A DNA stretch of 64,000 nucleotides from Streptomyces sp. A2-16. Its GTDB lineage: Bacteria > Actinomycetota > Actinomycetes > Streptomycetales > Streptomycetaceae. Below the pieces are notes generated by a model. That model worked only from the letters and a program-made list of their open reading frames with translations. It was not told the origin of the DNA and made no database searches. This document shows, in pieces, positions 8,289-16,645 of the stretch. Each line of letters begins with the position of its first letter. Position 1 is the stretch's first letter. The translations under genes were made by a program, and so were the position numbers. Location: assembly GCF_018128905.1 (NCBI RefSeq), contig NZ_CP063808.1, positions 9,114,001 to 9,178,000 of the forward strand. Reading direction: 5' to 3'.

Positions 8289-11200
8289 CTACGCGTGCCG
8301 GGAGCTGATCGCGTCCCGGGCGGCGACCACCGCCGTCAGGCGGGCGTCGAGGCGGGGGCGGTCCGCGTCGGGGCCCGCCCGGAGCTCGGTGAGGATCTCC
8401 GCCAGGACGGCGAGGTCGTCCCATTCCGGGTCCAGGGCGAGGAGCTCGGACAGCCCCCGGTCCGCCCCGGCCCAGTCGGTCAGCGCGCAGCCCAGGAAGC
8501 AGTGGGCCTGGGCGCGCGTCAGGGGAGTCATGTCGGGGTCCCGCTCGGCCAGGAGGGACAGGTCGTGCCAGAGGGGTTCGGCGGCGGCCGGTCCCTCGGA
8601 GCGGTGCACCGTCATGGCCAGCTGGAAGGTGCCGACGACGGGATCCGTGGTGCGCAGCTGCTCGGCGAGAGCGCGGGCCTGCGCCCACCGGCCGAGGTGG
8701 CGGTGGAGTTCGGCGCGCAGGTCGTCGAGGTCCGGGTCGGGGTTCGCCGCCAACCGCTCCCCCGCCTCCTCCCACCGCTCGTGGAACAGCAGCAGTTCGA
8801 TCGCCGTCCGTCGCTCCCACGGCATCTCGGGATCCAGCGCCGCACAGCGGTCCAGGTCGGCAAGGGCCTGCTCGGTGCGGCCGATCGCCAGGTTCACCCG
8901 GCCCCGCCGGCCGTGGGCCCAGGCGTACTCCGGGTCGGACGTCAGGGCGCGGTCCAGGTGGTCCAGGGCCTCCTCGTAGGACCTGCGGGCGTGGTGGATC
9001 GCGCCCAGGCCCGCCAGACAGGTCGCGTCGGCCGGGTCCTGTGCCAGGACGGCGTGGAAGAGGGGCAGCGCCTCCTCGTGGCGGCCCTCGAACCGGTACG
9101 CCGAAGCCAGCTCGGCCTGGATCCAGTAGGTCTCCGGTTCCGCCGCGACCGCCCGCCGCAGGTCCTCGAGCACGCCGTCCCGGTCGCCCAGTCCGCGCTT
9201 CACCCGGGATCTCATCACCAGCGCCCAGGCGTAGTCGGGGATCAGCTCCATGGCCCGGTCGAGGTCGGCCAACGCCTCCTCGTTGCGGCCGAGTTCACTC
9301 AGCGCCTGCCCGCGGCTCGCCAGCGCCGACACGTAGCCCGGCTCCAGCTCGACGGCGCGCGCCAACTCCGCCACGGCCTCCTCGTACCGCCCCTCGATCC
9401 GGTACGTGTCACCGCGTTCCGACGCGATCCAGGCCCGGTCGGGCGCGAGCGCGGCGGCCCGGTCGAGGTCGGCGAACGCCTTGTCCAGGTCGCCGCGCGT
9501 ACGGTGCAACCGGGCCCTGCGCACCAGCGCCCAGAGGTACTCCGGATCGATGGCGAGCGCGCGGTCGAAGTCGGCGAGGGACTCGTCGAGCCTGACCAGG
9601 CCGTGCCGGCATGCCGCCCGCCCGGCCAGGGCGATGTCGTCGGTGGGGTCGAGGGCGAGGGCACGGGTGTAGTCGGCGTCCGCTTCCTCGAAGCGGGACG
9701 CCAGGCGGTAGGTCTCGGCCCGCTCGGAGAGGATCCACGCCGCGTCGGGGGCGAGTTCGACGGCGCGGTCGAGGGCGGTCAGGGCCGCCGGGTAGTCCTC
9801 CAGCAACTGGTGGGTGAGACCCCGGCCGTAGTGGGCCAGGGGCTGGAGCGGATCCAGCTCGATCGCGCGGTCGTACTCCTGGAGGGCCCGCCCGTACTCC
9901 TGGTGCCTGCGCAGTTCCCTGCCGCGCAGCGCGTGCGCCTCCGCCCGGCCGGCCGGGTCGAGGCCGGGGCGGGTCAGCAGCAGGTCGAGGGCCGCGCTCA
10001 CCCCGGTCTCCTCGTCGGCAAGTGCCGCGCCCGAGGAGCGTCCCCACTCGCGCAGTACGTCGTGGTCCGCCGCTTCCCCCGCCTCCTCCAGCATGCGTGC
10101 CCAGCGGCGGGCGACGACCTCGTCCTCGCGGCAGGCCACGACGAAGCCGCGCAGCGCCTCGGCGAGCGCCGCGGGCGGGCGGGCGCACAGCAGGTGGTAC
10201 ACCTCCTCGAGGCGCAGGTCCCACCACTCCTCGTCCGTCCACAACTCCTCGGCGCGGCGCCCGAATTCGACGTCCTCGCGCCACTCGGCGTACGCCTGCG
10301 CCAGCCTTCGGTGCCGGGTCGTCCAGTCGGTGCGCGACCGGCGCCGCTCCAGCCGCAGCATCTGCGCGCGTACGACGTCGTGGTACTGGAGCCGCTCGCC
10401 GCGCTGTCCGACGAACGGCAGCCCCGTCAACCACGCGTACAGCGCGTCCAGTTCATCTGGAGAAACCGGGGATTCCAAGGCCTCCGGGGAATCCGGGGCG
10501 GGGACGAGCAGCCTGAAGACGTCCGCGTCCAGCCGCCTCGGCAGCGCGCAGGCCCTGGCGACCTTGCGGCGGGCCTCCGGTTCCGGCTTCAGGAACCGTT
10601 CCACCGCCGTCGCGCTCGGGTCGATCACGTTGTCGGGGCCGTCGGGCCGCTTGGCCGCGAGGGTCGACACGAGGACCGGGAGGCCGCCCGTCAGGCGCAG
10701 CACCTCCTCGACGACCGGCTCCGCCACGATGCCCCGCGCCGCGAGCAGTCGGCGCGCCTCCACCTCGGTGAACGGGACGAGCGGCAGCTCCGCCACCGCG
10801 TCCAGGCCACCCCAGCGGGAGCCGTCCAGGGGGCGCTGACCTGCGGTGACCACGACGAGTCCGGCAGGCAGCCGGCCCTGCTCCCGGGGCCTGGTGAGGA
10901 CGTCGTGGAGCCACGGGTCGAGGAAGGGGCCGGTCCGCTCGTACGTGTCGAAGAACAGGACGATCCACGGTACGGCGGTCGCGGCGGCTCGCAGTTCGTC
11001 GAGCAGCACCGGGGTGAGGACCCGTTCCGGGGCGAGGACCAGGTCGACGTCGTCGGGGTTGCGGAAGCGGGCGCCGAGGCCGGCCCGCAGCCGGTCGGCC
11101 GCCTGGGCGAGCCGGTCGGCGGGCAGGGCGCGGGTGACGAGACCGGCTCCGGGAAGCGCGGTCTCCAGGGCGCCGAGGCCGAGGTCCACCGCCATCCTGC

Positions 11201-11630
11201 TTCCGGCCGAGGCCGCTGCCGGGGCCGTCTCCGTCGAGGACTCCGGCGCGAGCGCGGCGAGGGCGGCCTCCGCCTCGCGCCGCCGGTCCCGCCAGGTCGC
11301 CAGGCGCCGCTCCAGATCCTTGAACCGCCTTCGCCGGTCGGCGAATTCACGGCACAGGGCCTCCATGGCCTCCGGCACGCTGCCCACTCCGTCGTCGACG
11401 TAGGCCGTCAAGGCACCGCGTTCGCGGGCGAGATGGGCCAACTCCTCGACGAGGGAGGTCTTTCCGACGCCCGCACTGCCGTGCACATGGAAGCGGAAGC
11501 GGTGCCGTGCGTCGCCGGGCGGGATGTCGAAGTTGCGCAGGAACGCGACCCGTTCGGCCTCGCGGCCCACGAAACCCGCCCGTGTGCGCTGCAGGATCAA
11601 CTCCTGCAGCGACGGCTCCGCCTGCGCCAT
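8289..11630 (-). CDS. STAND-like P-loop NTPase with C-terminal tetratricopeptide repeats
   Basis: A 1113-residue protein. Residues 18-60 carry FVGREAE and the Walker A loop GSAGVGKTS. A Walker B-like IVLFFDTYE follows near residue 225, then a helical region typical of AAA/STAND ATPases. From about residue 560 to the end there are roughly ten or eleven TPR units with the repeating pattern of about 34 residues ending in xALDxDPxxA. No effector domain precedes the NTPase. Such proteins act as switch-like sensors or scaffolds, including in regulation and in defence. The ATG start follows GGGGACGG. The gene is followed in the same direction by an ADP-ribosylglycohydrolase gene. The actual role is unknown. 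Confidence 0.85.
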   Translation of the reverse strand: MAQAEPSLQELILQRTRAGFVGREAERVAFLRNFDIPPGDARHRFRFHVHGSAGVGKTSLVEELAHLARERGALTAYVDDGVGSVPEAMEALCREFADRRRRFKDLERRLATWRDRRREAEAALAALAPESSTETAPAAASAGSRMAVDLGLGALETALPGAGLVTRALPADRLAQAADRLRAGLGARFRNPDDVDLVLAPERVLTPVLLDELRAAATAVPWIVLFFDTYERTGPFLDPWLHDVLTRPREQGRLPAGLVVVTAGQRPLDGSRWGGLDAVAELPLVPFTEVEARRLLAARGIVAEPVVEEVLRLTGGLPVLVSTLAAKRPDGPDNVIDPSATAVERFLKPEPEARRKVARACALPRRLDADVFRLLVPAPDSPEALESPVSPDELDALYAWLTGLPFVGQRGERLQYHDVVRAQMLRLERRRSRTDWTTRHRRLAQAYAEWREDVEFGRRAEELWTDEEWWDLRLEEVYHLLCARPPAALAEALRGFVVACREDEVVARRWARMLEEAGEAADHDVLREWGRSSGAALADEETGVSAALDLLLTRPGLDPAGRAEAHALRGRELRRHQEYGRALQEYDRAIELDPLQPLAHYGRGLTHQLLEDYPAALTALDRAVELAPDAAWILSERAETYRLASRFEEADADYTRALALDPTDDIALAGRAACRHGLVRLDESLADFDRALAIDPEYLWALVRRARLHRTRGDLDKAFADLDRAAALAPDRAWIASERGDTYRIEGRYEEAVAELARAVELEPGYVSALASRGQALSELGRNEEALADLDRAMELIPDYAWALVMRSRVKRGLGDRDGVLEDLRRAVAAEPETYWIQAELASAYRFEGRHEEALPLFHAVLAQDPADATCLAGLGAIHHARRSYEEALDHLDRALTSDPEYAWAHGRRGRVNLAIGRTEQALADLDRCAALDPEMPWERRTAIELLLFHERWEEAGERLAANPDPDLDDLRAELHRHLGRWAQARALAEQLRTTDPVVGTFQLAMTVHRSEGPAAAEPLWHDLSLLAERDPDMTPLTRAQAHCFLGCALTDWAGADRGLSELLALDPEWDDLAVLAEILTELRAGPDADRPRLDARLTAVVAARDAISSRHA

Positions 11631-11719
11631 GCGTCCGTCCCCTCGTCGCGGTCCGTCGGCCTCTCATTCTGGCGCAGTCGATCTGGAACACACCGCCCCG
11701 CCCGGGGAAGATGGCCTCC

Positions 11720-12235
11720 ATGGCATCGACACCCCCACGCACCACTCGAAGCGCACTTCACCTCTCCGCCACCCTGCTCACCGCGAGTGTCGCGCTGTAC
11801 ATCGCGCTCGTCGCGTTCGGGAACATCACGGATTTCGGGACGAACCAGGCGTTCGTGCAGCACGTGCTCGCGATGGACACGACGTTCAAGGACGACGATC
11901 TGATGTGGAGAGCCATCACCAGCAAGGGACTTCAGAACACGGCGTACGTCGCGATCATCGTCTGGGAGACGCTCGCGGCGCTCGTGCTGATCTACGGCAC
12001 GTATCTGTGGGTGCGCCGGGACGACCGGGCCGCCCGGCGGTTCTCCACCTACGGTCTGCTCATGCTGATGCTGCTGTTCGGCGCCGGGTTCATCGCGATC
12101 GGCGGGGAGTGGTTCTCCATGTGGCAGTCGGACACCTGGAACGGGCTGGACGCGGCGCTGCGGGTGTTCGTGCTGAGCGGGATCGTCCTGCTGGTGGTCA
12201 ACCTGCCCGGCACCACGGAGAAGCCGGCTAGTTGA
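11720..12235 (+). CDS. DUF2165-type small membrane protein
   Basis: A 171-residue integral membrane protein with four hydrophobic segments: TLLTASVALYIALVAF, TAYVAIIVWETLAALVLIYG, GLLMLMLLFGAGFIAIGG and VFVLSGIVLLVVNL. The stretch ITDFGTNQAFVQHVLAMDT between the first two is characteristic of the DUF2165 family, whose function is not known. The ATG at 11720 is preferred over that at 11711 because GGGGAAG lies nine bases before it. It is divergent from the TPR gene, and its end overlaps the end of the convergent gene at 12228 by eight bases. Confidence 0.82.
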   Translation: MASTPPRTTRSALHLSATLLTASVALYIALVAFGNITDFGTNQAFVQHVLAMDTTFKDDDLMWRAITSKGLQNTAYVAIIVWETLAALVLIYGTYLWVRRDDRAARRFSTYGLLMLMLLFGAGFIAIGGEWFSMWQSDTWNGLDAALRVFVLSGIVLLVVNLPGTTEKPAS

Positions 12236-12791
12236 CGACGACGACCTTCGTCCCCGTCTCGCCGAACGTCCACAGTGCCGACCCGTCCGCCGTCCTCATG
12301 CGGATGCCGCCGGTCCGGGCGCCTGCGGCGGGCGGGGGCGAGGAGCCGTCCACCGCGTTGGAGAAGGCGACGTTCACCCCGTCCACGGCGGTGAAGTACA
12401 CGATGTGCTCGATCCGCACCCCGTCGGATCCGGTCGTCGGATCGCCCCGGCGCAGCGAGACCGAGTAGGTGCCGGGGGCGGGATCGACCGTCCCCGGCCA
12501 GACGGCGAAGGTGCGCCGGGCCGCCTCGCTCGCGTCGACCAGCCACACCCTCTTGTCGCCGAGCGAGTAGACGATCCGGCGGCCGGTGCCGGAGCTGTCG
12601 GGGACGGCGGTCGCGGACGGTTCGGGCTGCGCGGACGCCCTCGGGGACGCCGACACGCTGGGCCGGTCGCTGACGTGGGCCGCGGTCGGCTTCTTTCCGT
12701 TGTCGGCCTGTACGGCCAGGACGACGACAGCGGCGACCGCCCCCACGGTCAGACCCGTCACCCAGACCTTCGGGGCTGGCACGACACGCAT
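12228..12791 (-). CDS. Membrane-anchored L,D-transpeptidase-like protein lacking the catalytic cysteine
   Basis: The protein has 187 residues. A membrane segment (about residues 10-27) is followed by a Ser/Pro/Ala linker to about residue 68 and a beta-rich domain. The C-terminal run RTGGIRMRTADGSALW followed by GTKVVVV aligns by eye with the L,D-transpeptidase signature SHGCIRM...DA..L...GTPVVI. The Cys is replaced by Gly162 and the signature His by Thr160, and the upstream HG motif is VAFSN. If the fold call is right the enzyme is inactive and may bind wall or act structurally. The ATG abuts GAGGAG; a GTG nine bases further on (12782) has better spacing and may be the true start. Confidence 0.65.
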   Translation of the reverse strand: MRVVPAPKVWVTGLTVGAVAAVVVLAVQADNGKKPTAAHVSDRPSVSASPRASAQPEPSATAVPDSSGTGRRIVYSLGDKRVWLVDASEAARRTFAVWPGTVDPAPGTYSVSLRRGDPTTGSDGVRIEHIVYFTAVDGVNVAFSNAVDGSSPPPAAGARTGGIRMRTADGSALWTFGETGTKVVVVN

Positions 12792-12883
12792 CTCCTCGGC
12801 TAAGGATCCCCGTCGAACGGGGGTCGGATCATCGTACCGGCCCCCGCCGAGACACCTTCCTCCCAGATTCCCCTCGGACCGTC

Positions 12884-15496
12884 TCAGTCCAGCACCGGCA
12901 GCAGCTCCGGCAGGTGCCCGTCGGAGACCTGCGCCGCCTTCTGCCGCTCCTGCGACACCTCCCCGTACAGGGTCGTGCGCGGACGGGCGGGCCGGCCCGC
13001 CGCCTCGGCCACCGCGATCAGGTCCTTCACCGACTTGTAGGAGCCGTACGACGAGCCCGCCATCCGCGAGATCGTCTCCTCCATCAGCGTGCCGCCCAGG
13101 TCGTTCGCCCCGGAGCGGAGCATCTCCGCCGCGCCCTCGGTGCCCAGCTTGACCCAGCTGGTCTGGATGTTCGGCACCCAGGGGTGGAGCAGCAGGCGGG
13201 CCATCGCGGTGACCGCCCGGTTGTCCCGCATCGACGGGCCGGGGCGGGCGATGCCGGCCAGGTACACGGGGGCGTTGGTGTGGATGAAGGGGAGCGTCAC
13301 GAACTCCGTGAAGCCGCCTGTGCGTTGCTGGATGCCGGCCAGGGTGCGCAGGTGGCCCAGCCAGTGGCGGGGCTGGTCGACATGGCCGTACATCATCGTC
13401 GAGCTGGAGCGGATGCCGACCTCGTGCGCGGTCTCGATCACCTCGATCCAGGTCGCCGTGGGCAGCTTGCCCTTGGTCAGGACCCATCGGACCTCGTCGT
13501 CGAGGATCTCGGCGGCCGTGCCGGGTATGGAGTCGAGGCCGGCCTCCTTGGCGGCGGTCAGCCACTCGCGGATGGACATGCCGGTGCGGGTCGCGCCGTT
13601 GACGACCTCCATCGGCGAGAAGGCGTGCACATGCATGCCGGGGACACGGGACTTGACCGCCTTCGCGATGTCGAAGTACGCCGTCCCGGGCAGGTCCGGA
13701 TGGATGCCGCCCTGCATGCAGACCTCCACCGCGCCCACCTCCCAGGCCTGTTGGGCACGGTCGGCCACCTGGTCGAGGGAGAGCGTGTAGGCGTCGGCGT
13801 CGGTGCGCCGCTGGGCGAAGGCGCAGAAACGGCAGCCCGTGTAGCAGACGTTGGTGAAGTTGATGTTCCGGGTGACGATATACGTGACGTCGTCGCCGAC
13901 CACCGACTTGCGGACGTCGTCGGCGATCCGGGTGAGCGCGTCCAGGGCAGGCCCGTCGGCGTGCAGCAGCGCGAGGGCCTCGTCGTCGGTCAGCTTCGTG
14001 GGGTCGTCGGCGGCGGTCCGCAGCGCGTCGCGTACGTCGGTGTCGATGCGCTCCGGGACCATGCCGGGGGCGGCCGCCTCGCGCAGGGCGCCCCAGTCGC
14101 CGTAGACCTCGTCGAAGTCGTCGCGGCGATCCGACGTACGGCCCTCGGTGTCGATCGTGGCGTGCAGATCCGTGCGGCCGGACGGGACGAAGACCTCCTC
14201 GGGCTCCTGCCAGGGCAGCCCCTGCGGAAGGGCGTCGGGGCGCGCCAGTCCGGTGGCCGGGTCGGCGAGGGCCGCCACGTGCGGCCGCAGCCTCGGGTCC
14301 AGCCAGGGCTCACCGCGCTGGACGAACTCGGGGTACACGCACAGGCGTTCGCGCAGCTCGAAGCCCGCGGCCCGGGACCGCTCGGTGAGCTCCTCGATCT
14401 GCGGCCACGGGCGCTCGGGGTTGACGTGGTCGATGGTGAGCGGGCTGACCCCGCCCCAGTCGTCGATGCCCGCCCCGATCAGCCGCTCGTACTCGCTGTC
14501 GACGAGGTTCGGCGGGGCCTGGATGTTGGCGGCCGGGCCCATGATGAGGCGGGCGACGGCCACCGCGGCGACCAGCTCGTCCAGTTCCGCGTCGGGCATG
14601 CCGCGCATCGCGGTGTCCGGCTTGGCGCGGAAGTTCTGGATGATCAGTTCCTGGACGCTGTGGTACGACCGCGCTGTGCGCCGAAGTGCGAAGAGGGACT
14701 CGGCGCGCTCCTCGTACGTCTCGCCGATGCCGATGAGGATGCCGGAGGTGAAGGGGACGGAGGAGCGGCCGGCGTCCTCCAGGACCCGCAGGCGCACGGC
14801 GGGTTCCTTGTCCGGGGAACCGTGGTGCGGGCCCCCGGGCTCGGACCACAGCCGGGTCGCGGTCGTCTCCAGCATCATGCCCATGCTCGGGGCGACCGGC
14901 TTCAGCCGCTGGAAGTCGGTCCAGGAGAGCACGCCCGGGTTGAGGTGGGGCAGCAGGCCCGTCTCCTCCAGGATCCGGATGGAGATGGCCCGGACGTAGG
15001 CGATGGTGTCGTCGTAGCCGTGCGCGTCCAGCCACTCCCGGGCCTCCGGCCAGCGGTCCTCGGGCTTGTCGCCGAGGGTGATCAGGGCTTCCTTGCAGCC
15101 GAGCGCGGCGCCCTTGCGGGCCACGTCCAGGACCTCGTCGGGGGACATGAACATGCCGTGGCCGGCCCGGCGGAGCTTGCCGGGCACGGTCACGAAGGTG
15201 CAGTAGTGGCACTTGTCCCGGCACAGCCGGGTCAGGGGGATGAAGACGCTCTTCGAGTACGTGATGACACCGGGGCGACCCGCCTGTTCGAGTCCGGCGT
15301 CCCTGACCCGGGCGGCGGACGCGGTGAGGTCGACGAGGGCCTCACCGCGGGCCTGGAGCAGCACCGCCGCCTCTGCCACGTCCAGGGCGACGCCGTCCCG
15401 GGCGCGTTTGAGAGCGCGACGCAGGGAGTTCTCGGTGGGGCCGGTACCGCCAGGGCGGTCGGTGGGGCCGGTTCCGGAGGTCGCGGAAGTCGTCAT
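12884..15496 (-). CDS. fbiC: Bifunctional FO synthase FbiC (CofG/CofH fusion)
   Basis: The 870-residue protein makes 7,8-didemethyl-8-hydroxy-5-deazariboflavin, the chromophore of coenzyme F420, from tyrosine and 5-amino-6-ribitylaminouracil. It is a fusion of two radical-SAM enzymes. The N-terminal CofG-like half carries CRDKCHYC (Cys92, Cys96, Cys99), and the C-terminal CofH-like half carries CYTGCRFC in NINFTNVCYTGCRFCAF. Each set binds a 4Fe-4S cluster. Length and domain order match actinobacterial FbiC. The LLM-type oxidoreductase next to it on the same strand is a plausible F420 user. The assignment is very secure. Confidence 0.96.
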   Translation of the reverse strand: MTTSATSGTGPTDRPGGTGPTENSLRRALKRARDGVALDVAEAAVLLQARGEALVDLTASAARVRDAGLEQAGRPGVITYSKSVFIPLTRLCRDKCHYCTFVTVPGKLRRAGHGMFMSPDEVLDVARKGAALGCKEALITLGDKPEDRWPEAREWLDAHGYDDTIAYVRAISIRILEETGLLPHLNPGVLSWTDFQRLKPVAPSMGMMLETTATRLWSEPGGPHHGSPDKEPAVRLRVLEDAGRSSVPFTSGILIGIGETYEERAESLFALRRTARSYHSVQELIIQNFRAKPDTAMRGMPDAELDELVAAVAVARLIMGPAANIQAPPNLVDSEYERLIGAGIDDWGGVSPLTIDHVNPERPWPQIEELTERSRAAGFELRERLCVYPEFVQRGEPWLDPRLRPHVAALADPATGLARPDALPQGLPWQEPEEVFVPSGRTDLHATIDTEGRTSDRRDDFDEVYGDWGALREAAAPGMVPERIDTDVRDALRTAADDPTKLTDDEALALLHADGPALDALTRIADDVRKSVVGDDVTYIVTRNINFTNVCYTGCRFCAFAQRRTDADAYTLSLDQVADRAQQAWEVGAVEVCMQGGIHPDLPGTAYFDIAKAVKSRVPGMHVHAFSPMEVVNGATRTGMSIREWLTAAKEAGLDSIPGTAAEILDDEVRWVLTKGKLPTATWIEVIETAHEVGIRSSSTMMYGHVDQPRHWLGHLRTLAGIQQRTGGFTEFVTLPFIHTNAPVYLAGIARPGPSMRDNRAVTAMARLLLHPWVPNIQTSWVKLGTEGAAEMLRSGANDLGGTLMEETISRMAGSSYGSYKSVKDLIAVAEAAGRPARPRTTLYGEVSQERQKAAQVSDGHLPELLPVLD

Positions 15497-15554
15497 CCTT
15501 CGAGCATACGAGCGGTGTGATCAGGGCCGAGGGGCTGCACGAAGGTGGGTGAGG

Positions 15555-16397
15555 TCACACATCACCGCCGCCACCCTGGACATAACCGGCATACTCGTCG
15601 AGCACCTTCAGGACCTCCCCCTCACCCGCCGGAGGCAGCTGCACCACGACCTCCTCGATGCCGAGGTCGGCGTAGTGCGCGAGCTTGCCGGGGTTCGGGA
15701 AGACGGCGTACGGCACCACCTGCAACGCGTTCGGGTCGCGGCCCGCATCGGCCCAGGCGGCGCGCAGCACGGGCAGGGACTCGGTGAGGCCGCGTCCGCC
15801 GATGGGCAGCCAGCCATCGGCGTACTCGACGATGTGGGAGAACAGCTTGGGCCCGGCGGCGCCACCGACCAGGGTCCGCCGCCGGACCGGCTTGGGGAAG
15901 GCGTGGCTGGCCCGGACGCTCCCGAACTCCCCTTCGTAGGCGGTCGGTTCGTCCGCCCAGAGCGCCTGCATGAGGGCCATCCGGTCGCGGACCAGCTCGC
16001 GCCGGGTGCGCCACTCGACGCCGTGGTCGGCGGCCTCCTCGACGTTCCACCCGAACCCGAGCCCGAGCGTGAACCGCCCGCCGGAGAGGTGGTCGAGGGT
16101 CGCGATCTGCTTGGCGAGGTCGATCGGGTCGTGCTGGGCGACGAGCGTGATGCCGGTGCCGAGACCGAGCCGCTCGGTGACGGCGGCGGCCTGGCCGAGC
16201 GCGACGAAGGGGTCGAGGGTACGGCCGTACTCACGCGGCAGGTCGCCTCCCGCGGGGTACGGGGTGACCCGCTCGACGGGGATGTGGGTGTGCTCGGGCA
16301 GGTACAGCCCGGCGAAGCCCCGCGCCTCCAGCTCACGGGCGAGCCGGGTCGGGGTGATGGTCTCGTCGGTGAGGAAGATGGTCACGGAGATTCGCAT
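15555..16397 (-). CDS. LLM-class F420-type oxidoreductase
   Basis: A 280-residue luciferase-like TIM-barrel protein. Diagnostic segments are GFAGLYLPEHTHIP, GTGITLVAQHDPIDLAKQIATLD (no more than the family core) and GGRFTLGLGFGWNVEE, which are typical of actinobacterial F420-dependent members. LLM enzymes reduce or oxidise substrates with FMN or F420; the F420 assignment here rests on subfamily resemblance and on adjacency to fbiC, which lies 58 bp downstream on the same strand. The substrate is unknown. No CTGAC-N5-GTCAG site is present upstream, unlike the LLM genes at 27148 and 29167. Confidence 0.85.
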   Translation of the reverse strand: MRISVTIFLTDETITPTRLARELEARGFAGLYLPEHTHIPVERVTPYPAGGDLPREYGRTLDPFVALGQAAAVTERLGLGTGITLVAQHDPIDLAKQIATLDHLSGGRFTLGLGFGWNVEEAADHGVEWRTRRELVRDRMALMQALWADEPTAYEGEFGSVRASHAFPKPVRRRTLVGGAAGPKLFSHIVEYADGWLPIGGRGLTESLPVLRAAWADAGRDPNALQVVPYAVFPNPGKLAHYADLGIEEVVVQLPPAGEGEVLKVLDEYAGYVQGGGGDV

Positions 16398-16471
16398 GGG
16401 TGCATCTCTACCGGGCCGGGGCGGGGATGTCCATACCGACTGGTCGGCATCGTTGGCGGGAGGGTGGTCTG

Positions 16472-16556
16472 CGGGGCTGTAGGTCGCCTGTCGGGGCTGT
16501 GGGGTCTATCGCGTGTCAGGGCTGTAGGTCCGCTGTCGGGGCTGTAGGTCCGCTGT
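16472..16556 (+). repeat. Imperfect tandem repeat of about 20 bp upstream of the FAD monooxygenase
   Basis: Four units of the form CGGGGCTGTAGGTCCGCTGT follow one another. The last two (16517-16536 and 16537-16556) differ at one base, and the second unit is lengthened to about 25 bp. The array ends 90 bp before the monooxygenase start. The function is unknown. Confidence 0.75.
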
Positions 16557-16645
16557 CGGCGGTCTGTCGACGGGGGCCCGGAGCCTTGCTGGAGACGGCC
16601 GACCGGAGTCCACCGGGAGGCCCCCTCCCGAAGGAGCCACCCACC

